A stretch of 17,526 bases of DNA from Bacteroidales bacterium (GTDB lineage Bacteria > Bacteroidota > Bacteroidia > Bacteroidales > UBA10428), in contig JAFGOZ010000157.1 of assembly GCA_016926235.1 (NCBI GenBank), positions 1 through 17,526 of the forward strand, read 5' to 3'. A program made the position numbers and the translations under genes. Position 1 is the first letter of the stretch. The number at the start of each line of letters is the position of its first letter. Of this stretch, positions 8,653-15,623 are shown one piece after another. A model generated the notes under the pieces. The model did no database searches. It had not been told where the DNA came from and saw only the letters and a list, made by a program, of their open reading frames with translations.

Positions 8653-8901
8653 TTGACTTTCACATAGAAAGCGGTACTCATTCTCATGATGCATTTTCTC
8701 GTACAAATGATATTATATATGCTTTTACCACCTCTGAGTGGGTCGTCCTTTTAATAAAAAAAAAGAGGCGGCACGATTGTTGAATAAATATGTCTCGCTG
8801 CATTCCTCGTGCTATAAGGAAAGATGTGCCACCTCTTATGTATAGGTCGCCCTGACCTGTATAAGAAAAAGGCAACACCATTTTTTTGATGTGAAAGTCA
8901 A
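8653..8901. repeat. 249-bp segment bounded by 13-bp perfect inverted repeats
   Basis: TTGACTTTCACAT (8653-8665) recurs as its exact reverse complement ATGTGAAAGTCAA (8889-8901). No convincing coding gene lies between them, and no obvious target-site duplication flanks them. The interior includes the minus-strand terminator hairpin (8756-8836), the smaller palindromic word AGGTCGCCCTGACCT (8843-8857) and CCACCTCT twice (8729-8736, 8829-8836). It could be a MITE-like non-autonomous element, a remnant of an insertion, or a structured non-coding RNA. No other copy is present in the window. The flanking stretches 8524-8652 and 8902-8953 show no gene. Confidence 0.45.
8756..8836 (-). terminator. 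Rho-independent terminator downstream of the 8954-9463 gene
   Basis: Read on the minus strand, AGAGGUGGCAC (8836-8826) pairs with GUGCCGCCUCU (8774-8764) over 11 bp, including one G-U wobble, and is followed at once by nine U residues (8764-8756). The 51-nt loop contains a smaller UUCCU/AGGAA stem. The single mismatch is a wobble on the minus-strand RNA but a C-A clash on the plus strand, which with the U-tract sets the orientation. It lies about 120 bp beyond the stop of the minus-strand gene at 8954-9463. Confidence 0.55.
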
Positions 8902-8953
8902 TGTCTGCAATACACTCCTGTCTGCGGAGCAGGTAAGGTGAGAAGTGTCGCCT

Positions 8954-9463
8954 TTATGGGTTCCCTTTATTTGAGTCTTTTAATTTCTGTTCATATAATG
9001 CTTTTGCCAATTTCCCCAATCCCATTGGGTCGTTAGGGTCAAAATCCTTAGTGTTATCAACTTCTCTTTTGTCAACCAGAGTGCCCTTTTCAAATTTAAA
9101 GAATAAGTCCTTCTCAAAAATTGACATATAACCCATATGTACATAATGAAGCATCTTGCCTTGCGGTATTGTAATTTCTCCAGAAAACCATTCAGCAAAA
9201 ACTTTATTGTTATTTGGGAATAGATTATCAAGTGATAATTCTTCATTTTCTTCAGGGAATCCTTTTAATGCGACCAGAAAAAGTTTGTCATCCTTAATTT
9301 CCCAAGTACCTACATATCCTCTCCAGCATCCAGATGATATAGCATGTGGTTTTGGGAATGGAGTTTCATCACCAATTATTTCCAAAAGTGGTTTTAATGG
9401 CTCAGTAGATAAGTTATACTTTTCTCCGTTGTAATACAATATTTCTCGAACTTGTGCAGTCAT
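8954..9463 (-). CDS. Uncharacterised protein, paralogue of the 11739-12275 product
   Basis: This 169-aa protein, starting MTAQ at ATG 9463, is soluble by appearance, with no signal peptide or membrane helix. Its core carries STEPL, SGCWRGYVGTWEIKDDKLFL, LFPNNNKVFAEWFSGEI, IPQGKMLHYVHMGY and EKDLFFKFEKG, followed by a charged tail. The same words recur in order in the product of 11739-12275 (TEPF, GC-RGY-TWE-KD-KLFL, FFPNQNEVFADWFTGEI, PKGQLLDYVHSGY), so the two are paralogues. I recall similar short proteins in Bacteroidota but know no function. The Trp-rich, alternating beta pattern suggests a compact beta-rich domain. The gene is monocistronic in appearance, divergent from the lipoprotein at 9772, and followed by a terminator. 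Bacterial immunity-type proteins can look like this, but nothing here proves that role. Confidence 0.75.
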   Translation of the reverse strand: MTAQVREILYYNGEKYNLSTEPLKPLLEIIGDETPFPKPHAISSGCWRGYVGTWEIKDDKLFLVALKGFPEENEELSLDNLFPNNNKVFAEWFSGEITIPQGKMLHYVHMGYMSIFEKDLFFKFEKGTLVDKREVDNTKDFDPNDPMGLGKLAKALYEQKLKDSNKGNP

Positions 9464-9771
9464 GGTCAGTAGATAACAATAATTTTATATTATCCATTTA
9501 TGAATTCTTCTTTAAAGTTAATCAATTACAATTTAAATTTCTTATTTGAAAATATCGAAGGGTAGTTTGGCTTGCTTCTTATAACTATAAATTCATTTTA
9601 TCTCTATTGACAAAGTAGAATCAGATGGTCTATCCTACGAATTATAACCTACTCATAACTGCGCTTCAGTATAATGGCTTGGCTGGCATTTAAACTGTTG
9701 TATTTCATCTAAATAATTGATATATTTGAGTGTCTCCTTTCTTGAATGGTTATTTCTTAATAAAGTCCATC
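9464..9771. other. Divergent intergenic region upstream of the lipoprotein gene
   Basis: These 308 bases separate two divergent genes and show no credible ORF. The plus-strand promoter at 9698-9728 is listed separately. No clear CAAAnnTA box (the minus-strand equivalent) was found for the gene at 8954-9463. Confidence 0.45.
9698..9728 (+). promoter_or_regulatory. Bacteroidota-type promoter for the FISUMP lipoprotein
   Basis: TTG (9698-9700) is followed after 20 bp by TATATTTG (9721-9728), an exact TAnnTTTG -7 box. This is the usual arrangement for the primary sigma factor in this phylum. Transcription would start near 9735, leaving a leader of about 37 nt before ATG 9772. It would also place the alternative GTG at 9730 outside the transcript, supporting the ATG. 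Confidence 0.6.
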
Positions 9772-11697
9772 ATGAAAAATTCAGTCAACCTTATTGTCTT
9801 TGGCATTCTAATTCTATCAGGCATTATCCATTCCTGTACAAAGGAAGAACTGCCAACCTTGTCAACCTCTGGTATAACTAACATTACAGCCACAACTGCA
9901 ACAGGTGGGGGTTTTGTAACCTCAGATGGCGGGGCAGCAGTGATTGCAAGGGGAATCTGCTGGAGTATAACAGAAAACCCCTCTACTGCGGATTCAAAAA
10001 CTACAGATGGTGGTGGTATTGGTCAATATGTAAGCAGTATAACTGATATTAATGCTGGTGCTACTTATCATGTACGGGCATATGCCACAAATAATGTAGG
10101 AACTGCTTATGGTGCTGATATACCATTTTCGACATTAGGACAGTTGCCTTCATGTTTAACTCAACCAGCAACAAATTTATCGGCTACTGGAGTAACTTTA
10201 AACGGGACAGTTAATGCCAATGATTTATCGACAACAGTCACATTTGAATATGGAGCAACAATAAGTTATGGTCAAACAGTTACAGCCACTCAAAGTCCTG
10301 TAGTTGGAAATATATTAACCAATGTTAGTGCAGTTCGTACAGGATTAACAACAGGAGCAACTTATCATTATAGAATAAAAACCGTAAATTCTCTTGGGAC
10401 AGAATATGGCGATGACATGGTATTTTCAACATTAGGGCAACTGCCTTCATGTTCAACGCAACCTGCGACAGATATTACCACCACCGATGCAACACTATAC
10501 GGTACAGTCAATGCCAATGATTTATCCACAACAGTCACTTTTGAATATGGTACTACAGCAAGTTATGGTCAAACAGTCACAGCCACTCAAAGTCCTATTA
10601 ATGGAAATGCAATTATCATTGTAAGTGCTAATATTTCAGGACTAACAGAAGGCACAACCTATCATTTTAGAATAAAAACAGTAAATACCCTCGGAACAAG
10701 TTATGGCGATGATAAATCATTCCTAACATTAGGAACTGCACCTATATGCACAACTCAACCAGCAACAGACCCATCAACAACTGTGGCAACCCTAAATGGG
10801 ACAGTCAATCCATGTCATTTATCTACTATAGTAACCTTTGAATATGGGACTACGACAAATTATGGTCAAGAAATAACAGCCATCCAAAGTCCCATAACAG
10901 AGAATAGCGTCACAAATGTTAGTAGTAAAATTTCAGGATTGACATCGGGTACTACATATCATTTTAGAGTTAAGGCAACGAATTCTCTCGGCACTACCTA
11001 TGGTGATGATATGACATTCCAAACCTTATCAGCATTACCCACTGTGACTGATATAGACGGTAATGTCTATAACACAATAATTTTGGGCTCGCAGGTTTGG
11101 CTCAATGAAAATTTAAGAACATCTCATTATAATAATGGTGATGCAATACCAACAACATTGACCCTTACGGATTTGACACAAACAGTAAATCCCAAATATC
11201 AATGGACTGTCAATAATCCAAATGATAATACAGTTCCAGAAAGTAAATGCTATACTTGGTATGTTATAGATGATGATAGAGGGGTATGTCCTATGGGATA
11301 TAGAGTTGCTTCAAATGATGATTGGAACATACTGGAAGCATATTTGGCTGATAATGGATATGGAAACAGTATAAGCAAGTATAATGTCGCTAAATCAATC
11401 GCAGCATCGTCAGGATGGCTTATTTCGTATATAGAAGGTACGGTTGGGTATCAGCAGGAACTGAATAATAGTACTGGATTTAATATATTGCCTTACGGGG
11501 GCGTTTCACCCGAATCTTTTGGGGTAATGTTAGGTTCTTATGGTAGACAGCCACCATTCTGGACTTCTACAAATAAGGGTGACCAATTAAATATACGTGC
11601 AATCACCAAACTAATAAATTACCAGCAAAGTTGGATTATAACAAGTGATTACCCCAAAAACTGGGGATTTGGAGTAAGATGCATAAAGAATAATTAA
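9772..11697 (+). CDS. Surface lipoprotein with fibronectin-III-like repeats and FISUMP domain
   Basis: This 641-aa protein opens with a lipoprotein signal peptide, MKNSVNLIVFGILILSGIIH then S-C22, and C-T-K-E-E after the cleavage site resembles the K-(D/E)2 export signal of Bacteroidota surface lipoproteins. Residues about 26-124 form one divergent beta-sandwich-like unit (VIARGICWS, YHVRAYATNNVGTAYG). Three 99-residue tandem units follow (125-223, 224-322, 323-421), each with TQPAT, TVTFEYG, GTTYHFRIK-like and YGDD words typical of FN3-like repeats. Residues 422-641 are a FISUMP domain: D-I-D-G-N-V-Y, GSQVWLNENLRT, CPMGYRVASNDDW, a FNILPYGG segment, FWTST and GFGVRCIK at the end. The ATG is preferred to GTG 9730 because it starts the signal peptide. 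The protein is probably cell-surface and binding or structural; the ligand is unknown. It is unrelated in type to the defence genes around it. Confidence 0.9.
   Translation: MKNSVNLIVFGILILSGIIHSCTKEELPTLSTSGITNITATTATGGGFVTSDGGAAVIARGICWSITENPSTADSKTTDGGGIGQYVSSITDINAGATYHVRAYATNNVGTAYGADIPFSTLGQLPSCLTQPATNLSATGVTLNGTVNANDLSTTVTFEYGATISYGQTVTATQSPVVGNILTNVSAVRTGLTTGATYHYRIKTVNSLGTEYGDDMVFSTLGQLPSCSTQPATDITTTDATLYGTVNANDLSTTVTFEYGTTASYGQTVTATQSPINGNAIIIVSANISGLTEGTTYHFRIKTVNTLGTSYGDDKSFLTLGTAPICTTQPATDPSTTVATLNGTVNPCHLSTIVTFEYGTTTNYGQEITAIQSPITENSVTNVSSKISGLTSGTTYHFRVKATNSLGTTYGDDMTFQTLSALPTVTDIDGNVYNTIILGSQVWLNENLRTSHYNNGDAIPTTLTLTDLTQTVNPKYQWTVNNPNDNTVPESKCYTWYVIDDDRGVCPMGYRVASNDDWNILEAYLADNGYGNSISKYNVAKSIAASSGWLISYIEGTVGYQQELNNSTGFNILPYGGVSPESFGVMLGSYGRQPPFWTSTNKGDQLNIRAITKLINYQQSWIITSDYPKNWGFGVRCIKNN
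10144..11034 (+). repeat. Three in-frame 297-bp tandem repeats in the lipoprotein gene
   Basis: The units run 10144-10440, 10441-10737 and 10738-11034, each exactly 297 bp (99 codons). Units 1 and 2 are the closest in DNA sequence, sharing runs such as GGTCAAACAGT and GCCACTCAAAGTCCT and the unit opening TGCCTTCATGTT. Unit 3 has diverged further, for example LPSC to APIC and NANDLS to NPCHLS. The pattern fits duplication of one FN3-like domain and allows copy-number change by recombination. Confidence 0.85.
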
Positions 11698-11738
11698 CCT
11701 GTAATATCTTTAACTGATGTAATAATTCAAGTGTAATT

Positions 11739-12275
11739 ATGACAGCACAAACTTTAGACACTCTTGTCTTAAATGGCGAAGAAGTATCTATCGCAACAGA
11801 ACCATTTGCGCAGTATTTAAACAAATTTAAAAAAAGACCAACCTTCTTTCCCAAAGACACAGGATGCTCAAGAGGTTATTATTCGACATGGGAAGTAAAG
11901 GATGAAAAGTTATTTCTCATTGGATTTGAGGGACGTGTTGTAGATTGGGATAAATCGATATATTGTAATGTTTCGGTGAACTCATTCTTTCCGAACCAAA
12001 ACGAAGTATTTGCTGACTGGTTTACTGGTGAGATAAGAGTTCCGAAGGGGCAACTGCTCGACTATGTTCATAGTGGATATTTTTCGACATATGAAATTGA
12101 CTTATTTCTTGAATTTGAAAATGGACAATTAGTAGGTCGGAGAACTGTCGACAACTATGTCGAGGAAGCCAAACGCAATATTAACGAAGGGAAGAAGCCT
12201 ACAGATAAGATAGAAAATGTGCATAGTCAGAATTCATGGCTTGTCAAACTGCGAAGTTTCCTCAAGAAAAAGTAG
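11739..12275 (+). CDS. Uncharacterised protein, paralogue of the 8954-9463 product
   Basis: This 178-aa soluble-looking protein starts MTAQ at ATG 11739, 41 bp after the lipoprotein stop, so it may be co-transcribed with it; a TATCTTTA word at 11704-11711, one mismatch from the -7 consensus, could also serve. It shares with the 8954-9463 product the words TEPF, GC-RGY-TWEVKD-KLFLIGFEG, FFPNQNEVFADWFTGEI, PKGQLLDYVHSGYFS and a final TVDN. It differs in a longer linker after the first half and in a Lys-rich C-terminus ending LRSFLKKK. No catalytic motif is recognised. The two copies flank the lipoprotein gene in opposite orientation. It converges on the minus-strand operon, with 27 bp between the stops and no clear terminator in that gap. 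Confidence 0.78.
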   Translation: MTAQTLDTLVLNGEEVSIATEPFAQYLNKFKKRPTFFPKDTGCSRGYYSTWEVKDEKLFLIGFEGRVVDWDKSIYCNVSVNSFFPNQNEVFADWFTGEIRVPKGQLLDYVHSGYFSTYEIDLFLEFENGQLVGRRTVDNYVEEAKRNINEGKKPTDKIENVHSQNSWLVKLRSFLKKK

Positions 12276-12302
12276 TACTCACATTAAACTTAAAAATGAT
12301 TG

Positions 12303-12821
12303 TTAACTCAAGGATTTAAATGCTGCAATCTCTGCCAATTTTTCTCGTAGGTAACTGTCTTCATGTAGTATGTCTTCGCCAAAAGATTTAACATTATTCA
12401 AGGCATCATCTCTCTTCCCAAACTCTACAGACTGGTAGTAGTACGAGGTTATAAAAGACACATAGATGTTTTTAAGGTCTTTCATATAGGAAGTTGCAAC
12501 TGCATCCCCCGCAGTATATCTTATCAATTGCCTGACTGCATACGTGAAACTCGAAATGTTTGAATCTGAATAGTCTGGTCGCTCTGTAAGCATTTTTGCA
12601 AATGCAGTGATTTTTGCAATATTCTTAACCTTTTCTATAGTGGCATCCTTGCGGTTCATTTCCATTGCCATTTCCTCATGTTCACTTCCTTCGCAAGGCA
12701 AGACACCTAATACGATACTCCATACAAAATCGGATGCCAATATCCCTACACCAAAGTCTTCAAACAATGGTGTAACGGCATCCAATACATAGCCTAATTT
12801 GGTTTTGTCCGTTTCATCCAT
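12303..12821 (-). CDS. Uncharacterised helical protein
   Basis: This 172-aa protein is not recognised. It starts at ATG 12821, only 5 bp after the stop of the upstream gene at 12827, so the two are almost certainly co-transcribed and perhaps coupled. The sequence is mostly helix-forming: a moderately hydrophobic N-terminal part (FGVGILASDFVWSIVLGVLP, about residues 23-42, too polar to be called a membrane helix with confidence), then charged amphipathic helices. Two Cys-free thirds and one Cys near position 43 give no metal-site pattern. It is last in the minus-strand series that includes the PRTase, NADAR and YqaJ-like genes. Function is unknown. Confidence 0.7.
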   Translation of the reverse strand: MDETDKTKLGYVLDAVTPLFEDFGVGILASDFVWSIVLGVLPCEGSEHEEMAMEMNRKDATIEKVKNIAKITAFAKMLTERPDYSDSNISSFTYAVRQLIRYTAGDAVATSYMKDLKNIYVSFITSYYYQSVEFGKRDDALNNVKSFGEDILHEDSYLREKLAEIAAFKSLS

Positions 12822-12826
12822 AGATA

Positions 12827-13324
12827 TTATAATGTTTCAATTGCAAATTGCATTTTATTATTCTCACAATATTCATGTTGATAGAGAATAGTACTTGGGG
12901 AGAGCAACTGCTCGTATACGATTGGCAGACGTGCAAACAACATTGATATCTTGTCCAAATATTCATATTTACCACTTAAAAAATAGGAAATCCTCCTCTC
13001 TGAAACCTTAATTCTACGCTTCTCTAACCTATATTGAGTAGCAGGGTCTTCCCTTATCAACTTCACTATCTTCTGGGAAATGTCATTTCTGACATATCCA
13101 AACGCTAACCCATTCTTTTGCTCCTCGTCAATTTCATCAATGAGAATCCATACTAAATGTGGACATGGAATTACATTATAAACATAATCTTCATATGGGT
13201 GTAATATGAATCCCACATCATCGGTAGGTTGTATAATTTGCTTACAAATCGGACATCTATAACCTAAATCCTTTCCAAAGTTGACAGGCATATTCTTAGT
13301 TTCCATATTATTGCTCTTACTCAT
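12827..13324 (-). CDS. Uncharacterised protein with N-terminal zinc-ribbon-like Cys/His cluster
   Basis: This 165-aa protein is not recognised as a family. Near the N-terminus, YRCPICKQI gives C24-x2-C27. H42 and a C54-P-H56 pair follow, so a one-zinc ribbon or treble-clef site is plausible. The C-terminal half is basic and helical, including RLEKRRIKVSERRISYFL and a last stretch with C-E at about 154-155. ATG 13324 is chosen; an in-frame TTG lies two codons upstream (13330). The same TTG-GTN-ATG arrangement precedes the next gene upstream, at 13939-13931. Spacing is 42 bp from the upstream gene and 5 bp to the downstream one, indicating one transcript. A nucleic-acid or protein-binding role is possible from the Cys/His pattern but unproven. 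Confidence 0.68.
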   Translation of the reverse strand: MSKSNNMETKNMPVNFGKDLGYRCPICKQIIQPTDDVGFILHPYEDYVYNVIPCPHLVWILIDEIDEEQKNGLAFGYVRNDISQKIVKLIREDPATQYRLEKRRIKVSERRISYFLSGKYEYLDKISMLFARLPIVYEQLLSPSTILYQHEYCENNKMQFAIETL

Positions 13325-13366
13325 TACCAAATATTTATGGAAAGTAAGGGAAAAATAAACTCAGAT

Positions 13367-13933
13367 TTAAATTATATCCAAATAATCGGGAACAACTAAC
13401 CAAAGTTTGCGATAGACACGACCAGTCGAGAAAACTTCTTCAAAGAACTCATCCCAAGTTTTCCACATTTTTATTTTTCGTTCATTAGCATTTGCTCTAA
13501 ATTCCGAGATTTTTTTATCCACAAGAGCCTTGGCTTCAATGTCAAACCTACTAAGTTGTTGAACTTTCCAATCATCCTGCACATCTGAGACAGCATTTTT
13601 CCCTTGTTCTTCCAAGTAGGATATTCTGTCTTGCAATGTATTCTCGTATATCTCGTCTAATACTTTATACATATCAAATAAAATCAGATAATTTTGCATT
13701 AAATTATCAATTAAATGCTGAGTTTCATTACGTACCTCAATCAATGAAAAGACAAGTTTATTATCTAAATTCATCTTTCTTACTATGATGTATAATTCAT
13801 CATCAGTGATTATCTCATCCTTCAATTTGGAAAGAAACTCATCACGAACAGTATCAAACGCAAGATTAAAGGCAATCGCCTCATCCTTAGACCCTTCGTT
13901 AAACAACTTTACTTTATCTTTTTCATTAGACAT
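13367..13933 (-). CDS. Uncharacterised helical/coiled-coil protein
   Basis: This 188-aa protein is not recognised. It is highly charged and predicted by eye to be mainly helical, with heptad-like stretches such as LIDNLMQNYLILFDMYKVL (about residues 72-90) and a long central helix through the 90s to 140s. The C-terminus is rich in Trp and aromatics (MWKTWDEFFEEVF, RKLWLVVPDYLDII). There is no signal peptide or membrane helix. ATG 13933 is preferred to the TTG at 13939. An 84-bp AT-rich gap with no clear TAnnTTTG box separates the start from ATT-rich sequence around the YqaJ-like gene stop (14025), so it may be read through from that gene or have its own weak promoter. It is followed by the zinc-ribbon-like gene. 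Confidence 0.68.
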   Translation of the reverse strand: MSNEKDKVKLFNEGSKDEAIAFNLAFDTVRDEFLSKLKDEIITDDELYIIVRKMNLDNKLVFSLIEVRNETQHLIDNLMQNYLILFDMYKVLDEIYENTLQDRISYLEEQGKNAVSDVQDDWKVQQLSRFDIEAKALVDKKISEFRANANERKIKMWKTWDEFFEEVFSTGRVYRKLWLVVPDYLDII

Positions 13934-14024
13934 AACCAAGTAACCTCTTTAATTATATAGGCATATGAAATATTATAATTTAAAAACGAGACTATTTTGT
14001 CTTATCAATATTATCGTACAAAAT

Positions 14025-14744
14025 TTAATGTTTTATAAAGTAGCCAAAACCTTTATTCCCAAACTCATATTGGCTTCTATAAGTATTATTTTTATACTTT
14101 TCAGAAATTTCGTTTCTTAATCGTATTGCTTTTAGAATAACGGTTTTCAATTGGTTAATTGCCTCTTCATCTCGCTCAATTTTAACATAATGTAATTGCT
14201 GGCTTTCACTTAATCGTGGGTCATAACTAACAAAATATGAATGAGATGCCCCTGTAACCCAAAGTTCCCCTTGTATTTGCCAATGATAATGTAATTTGCT
14301 TTTTTTTAGAGTTGATGCGTCTTTGATTTTTCTTATGTAGTCCAAATGAATACGGGAACAATATGGGCATTTAATCTGAGCAATGACTAAATTATCCCTT
14401 TGTCCATTCTCAATAACAATGGTGTCTGGAGTTGCACCAACTTCTGATAACTCTGGATGCAAAACAAATCCTGTTTCTACGACCTCATAACCGCTAATTT
14501 CACTAAATTCCCGAATTGCATCTGGCTCATATCTTATACCCCATCTTGTTGCATCGTTGTCTGGTTTTTCATGATACGCATTCTCATGCATCTGAAATGC
14601 CAAATCTTCAATGCATTTCATGGCAGACTTAGACCAACCAGAACTGCCATCAGCAGGTTTTGCCATTAAGTCTGCAAAATTTGATGCAGTAAATTTCCCA
14701 ATTCTTGCTCTATACCACTCAGGAGTTCGGTGTCTAATAATCAT
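14025..14744 (-). CDS. YqaJ / lambda-exonuclease-like nuclease with Q-x-K in place of E-x-K
   Basis: This 239-aa protein has the layout of phage YqaJ recombinases, 5'-3' exonucleases that prepare DNA ends for single-strand annealing. Visible motifs are RTPEWYRARIGKFTAS at the N-terminus, WGIRYEPDA (E73), VGATPD (D107), IAQIKCP (Q123, K125) and HYHWQIQGELWVTG (about 154-167), in the normal order for a PD-(D/E)XK nuclease. The length is near that of single-domain family members. The usual Glu of the E-x-K pair is Gln here (codon CAG). Q-x-K active sites occur in some PD-(D/E)XK enzymes, so loss of activity cannot be assumed. No annealing protein gene is adjacent. The gene lies 23 bp behind the NADAR gene, unusual company for a recombination exonuclease. 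Confidence 0.85.
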   Translation of the reverse strand: MIIRHRTPEWYRARIGKFTASNFADLMAKPADGSSGWSKSAMKCIEDLAFQMHENAYHEKPDNDATRWGIRYEPDAIREFSEISGYEVVETGFVLHPELSEVGATPDTIVIENGQRDNLVIAQIKCPYCSRIHLDYIRKIKDASTLKKSKLHYHWQIQGELWVTGASHSYFVSYDPRLSESQQLHYVKIERDEEAINQLKTVILKAIRLRNEISEKYKNNTYRSQYEFGNKGFGYFIKH

Positions 14745-14767
14745 AATATTTCAAAAAATGTAATAGA

Positions 14768-15598
14768 TTAGTCAGAGAATAAATCTTGTTGAATTGCGCC
14801 CGAATCAGATGCTTTTCCTTTCTTAATCGCTTCTTTTACCTGTTTGGTTTCTTGTTTATCAATTGTCAAATTTATATCAGTCTCATCAACCTTATATGGT
14901 TCAAGAATATCATGTTCAGAAAGATTGAATTGTCTAACTTCAATTCTTGTACCCGAATAATTTTGATTTTTCCATCTATTTGCTAAAGCATTTAAAAAAT
15001 TTTGTCTTTCATCAATCTCTTGAATTTGGTTATGATAAAAGATGAAATTTGGAATAGTAAGTGGTTCAACAAATAGAAGGTCAAAGCGTTTTTCAGAGTT
15101 ATATTCTTGACGTAACTTCATAAGAAGTCTTCCCAAGGCATTTACACCTATAAGATGATTGTCATTTTGTTTGTCTTTTATTGCGCCCCAAAATTTATCT
15201 TTGGCACTATCTTCTACGATTGGCTTATCTCCAGTTGTTTCAAGTAGTCGTCCAAACGTGACAAAGTTTTGAGCCAATTTAACTCTTAGACACCAATACA
15301 TTATTTCTACTCGAACTTTGTACCAATCGGGTCGTGAATTATTTCTAAATGGCTTACCAACCATTTTGGCAGACATCGGACTTTTTTGTTCAATTATCTT
15401 TTTTTGAACATCAGGCAAATGAGGAAATCTACACGCTTGGTAAAGTGCTTCCGAGGTAAGTATATTAATACCATTAATCTTTAAGAAGTAACCTGATGCC
15501 ATATTTGAAAGACCGCCAAATTCCTCATTAGTCTTACGAAAAATACAGCAATCGCTGATTTTGTAAATCCTGTCTTGATTCTTATTGGTGGTTTCCAT
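14768..15598 (-). CDS. NADAR-domain protein (YbiA-like) with C-terminal extension
   Basis: This encodes a 276-aa protein. Residues about 15-165 form a NADAR domain: EFGGLSNMASGYF, TSEALYQACRFPH (E50 and Q54 positions), PDWYKVRVEIMYWCLRVKLAQN, LLETTGDKPIVED, FWGAI and NHLIGVNALGRLLMKLR, all in the family order. NADAR proteins act on ADP-ribose linked substrates; some, paired with DarT1-type toxins, remove ADP-ribose from guanine in DNA, and YbiA acts on riboflavin intermediates. Beyond 165 is a 110-residue extension I do not recognise: DLLFVEPLTIPNFIFYH, then a polar Lys-rich tail ending QQDLFSD. The gene lies 25 bp after the PRTase-like gene and 23 bp before the YqaJ-like gene. A role in ADP-ribose or NAD-derived signalling or antidote action is an inference from family and context; no DarT-like gene is visible. 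Confidence 0.85.
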   Translation of the reverse strand: METTNKNQDRIYKISDCCIFRKTNEEFGGLSNMASGYFLKINGINILTSEALYQACRFPHLPDVQKKIIEQKSPMSAKMVGKPFRNNSRPDWYKVRVEIMYWCLRVKLAQNFVTFGRLLETTGDKPIVEDSAKDKFWGAIKDKQNDNHLIGVNALGRLLMKLRQEYNSEKRFDLLFVEPLTIPNFIFYHNQIQEIDERQNFLNALANRWKNQNYSGTRIEVRQFNLSEHDILEPYKVDETDINLTIDKQETKQVKEAIKKGKASDSGAIQQDLFSD

Positions 15599-15623
15599 TT
15601 ATCAAAAGTATATATAGTAAAAA

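Noticed and set aside
8684..8881. 65-aa minus-strand ORF inside the inverted-repeat segment
   Set aside because: It spans the terminator stem and U-tract and is read from palindromic DNA. The composition looks like translated structure, though the peptide could be searched once.
8906..8948. Hairpin CCTG...CAGG with ACACT/AGTGT arms as a second terminator
   Set aside because: The stems are short and offset, with no U-tract on either strand; the 8756-8836 hairpin is a better terminator for the same gene.
9730..9771. GTG start extending the lipoprotein by 14 residues
   Set aside because: It would bury the signal peptide start and lies at or upstream of the predicted transcription start; ATG 9772 begins a normal lipoprotein signal.
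10144..11034. Tandem repeats as a possible CRISPR or phase-variation array
   Set aside because: The units are 297 bp, in frame and diverged at many sites, consistent with repeated protein domains, not with short direct repeats and spacers.
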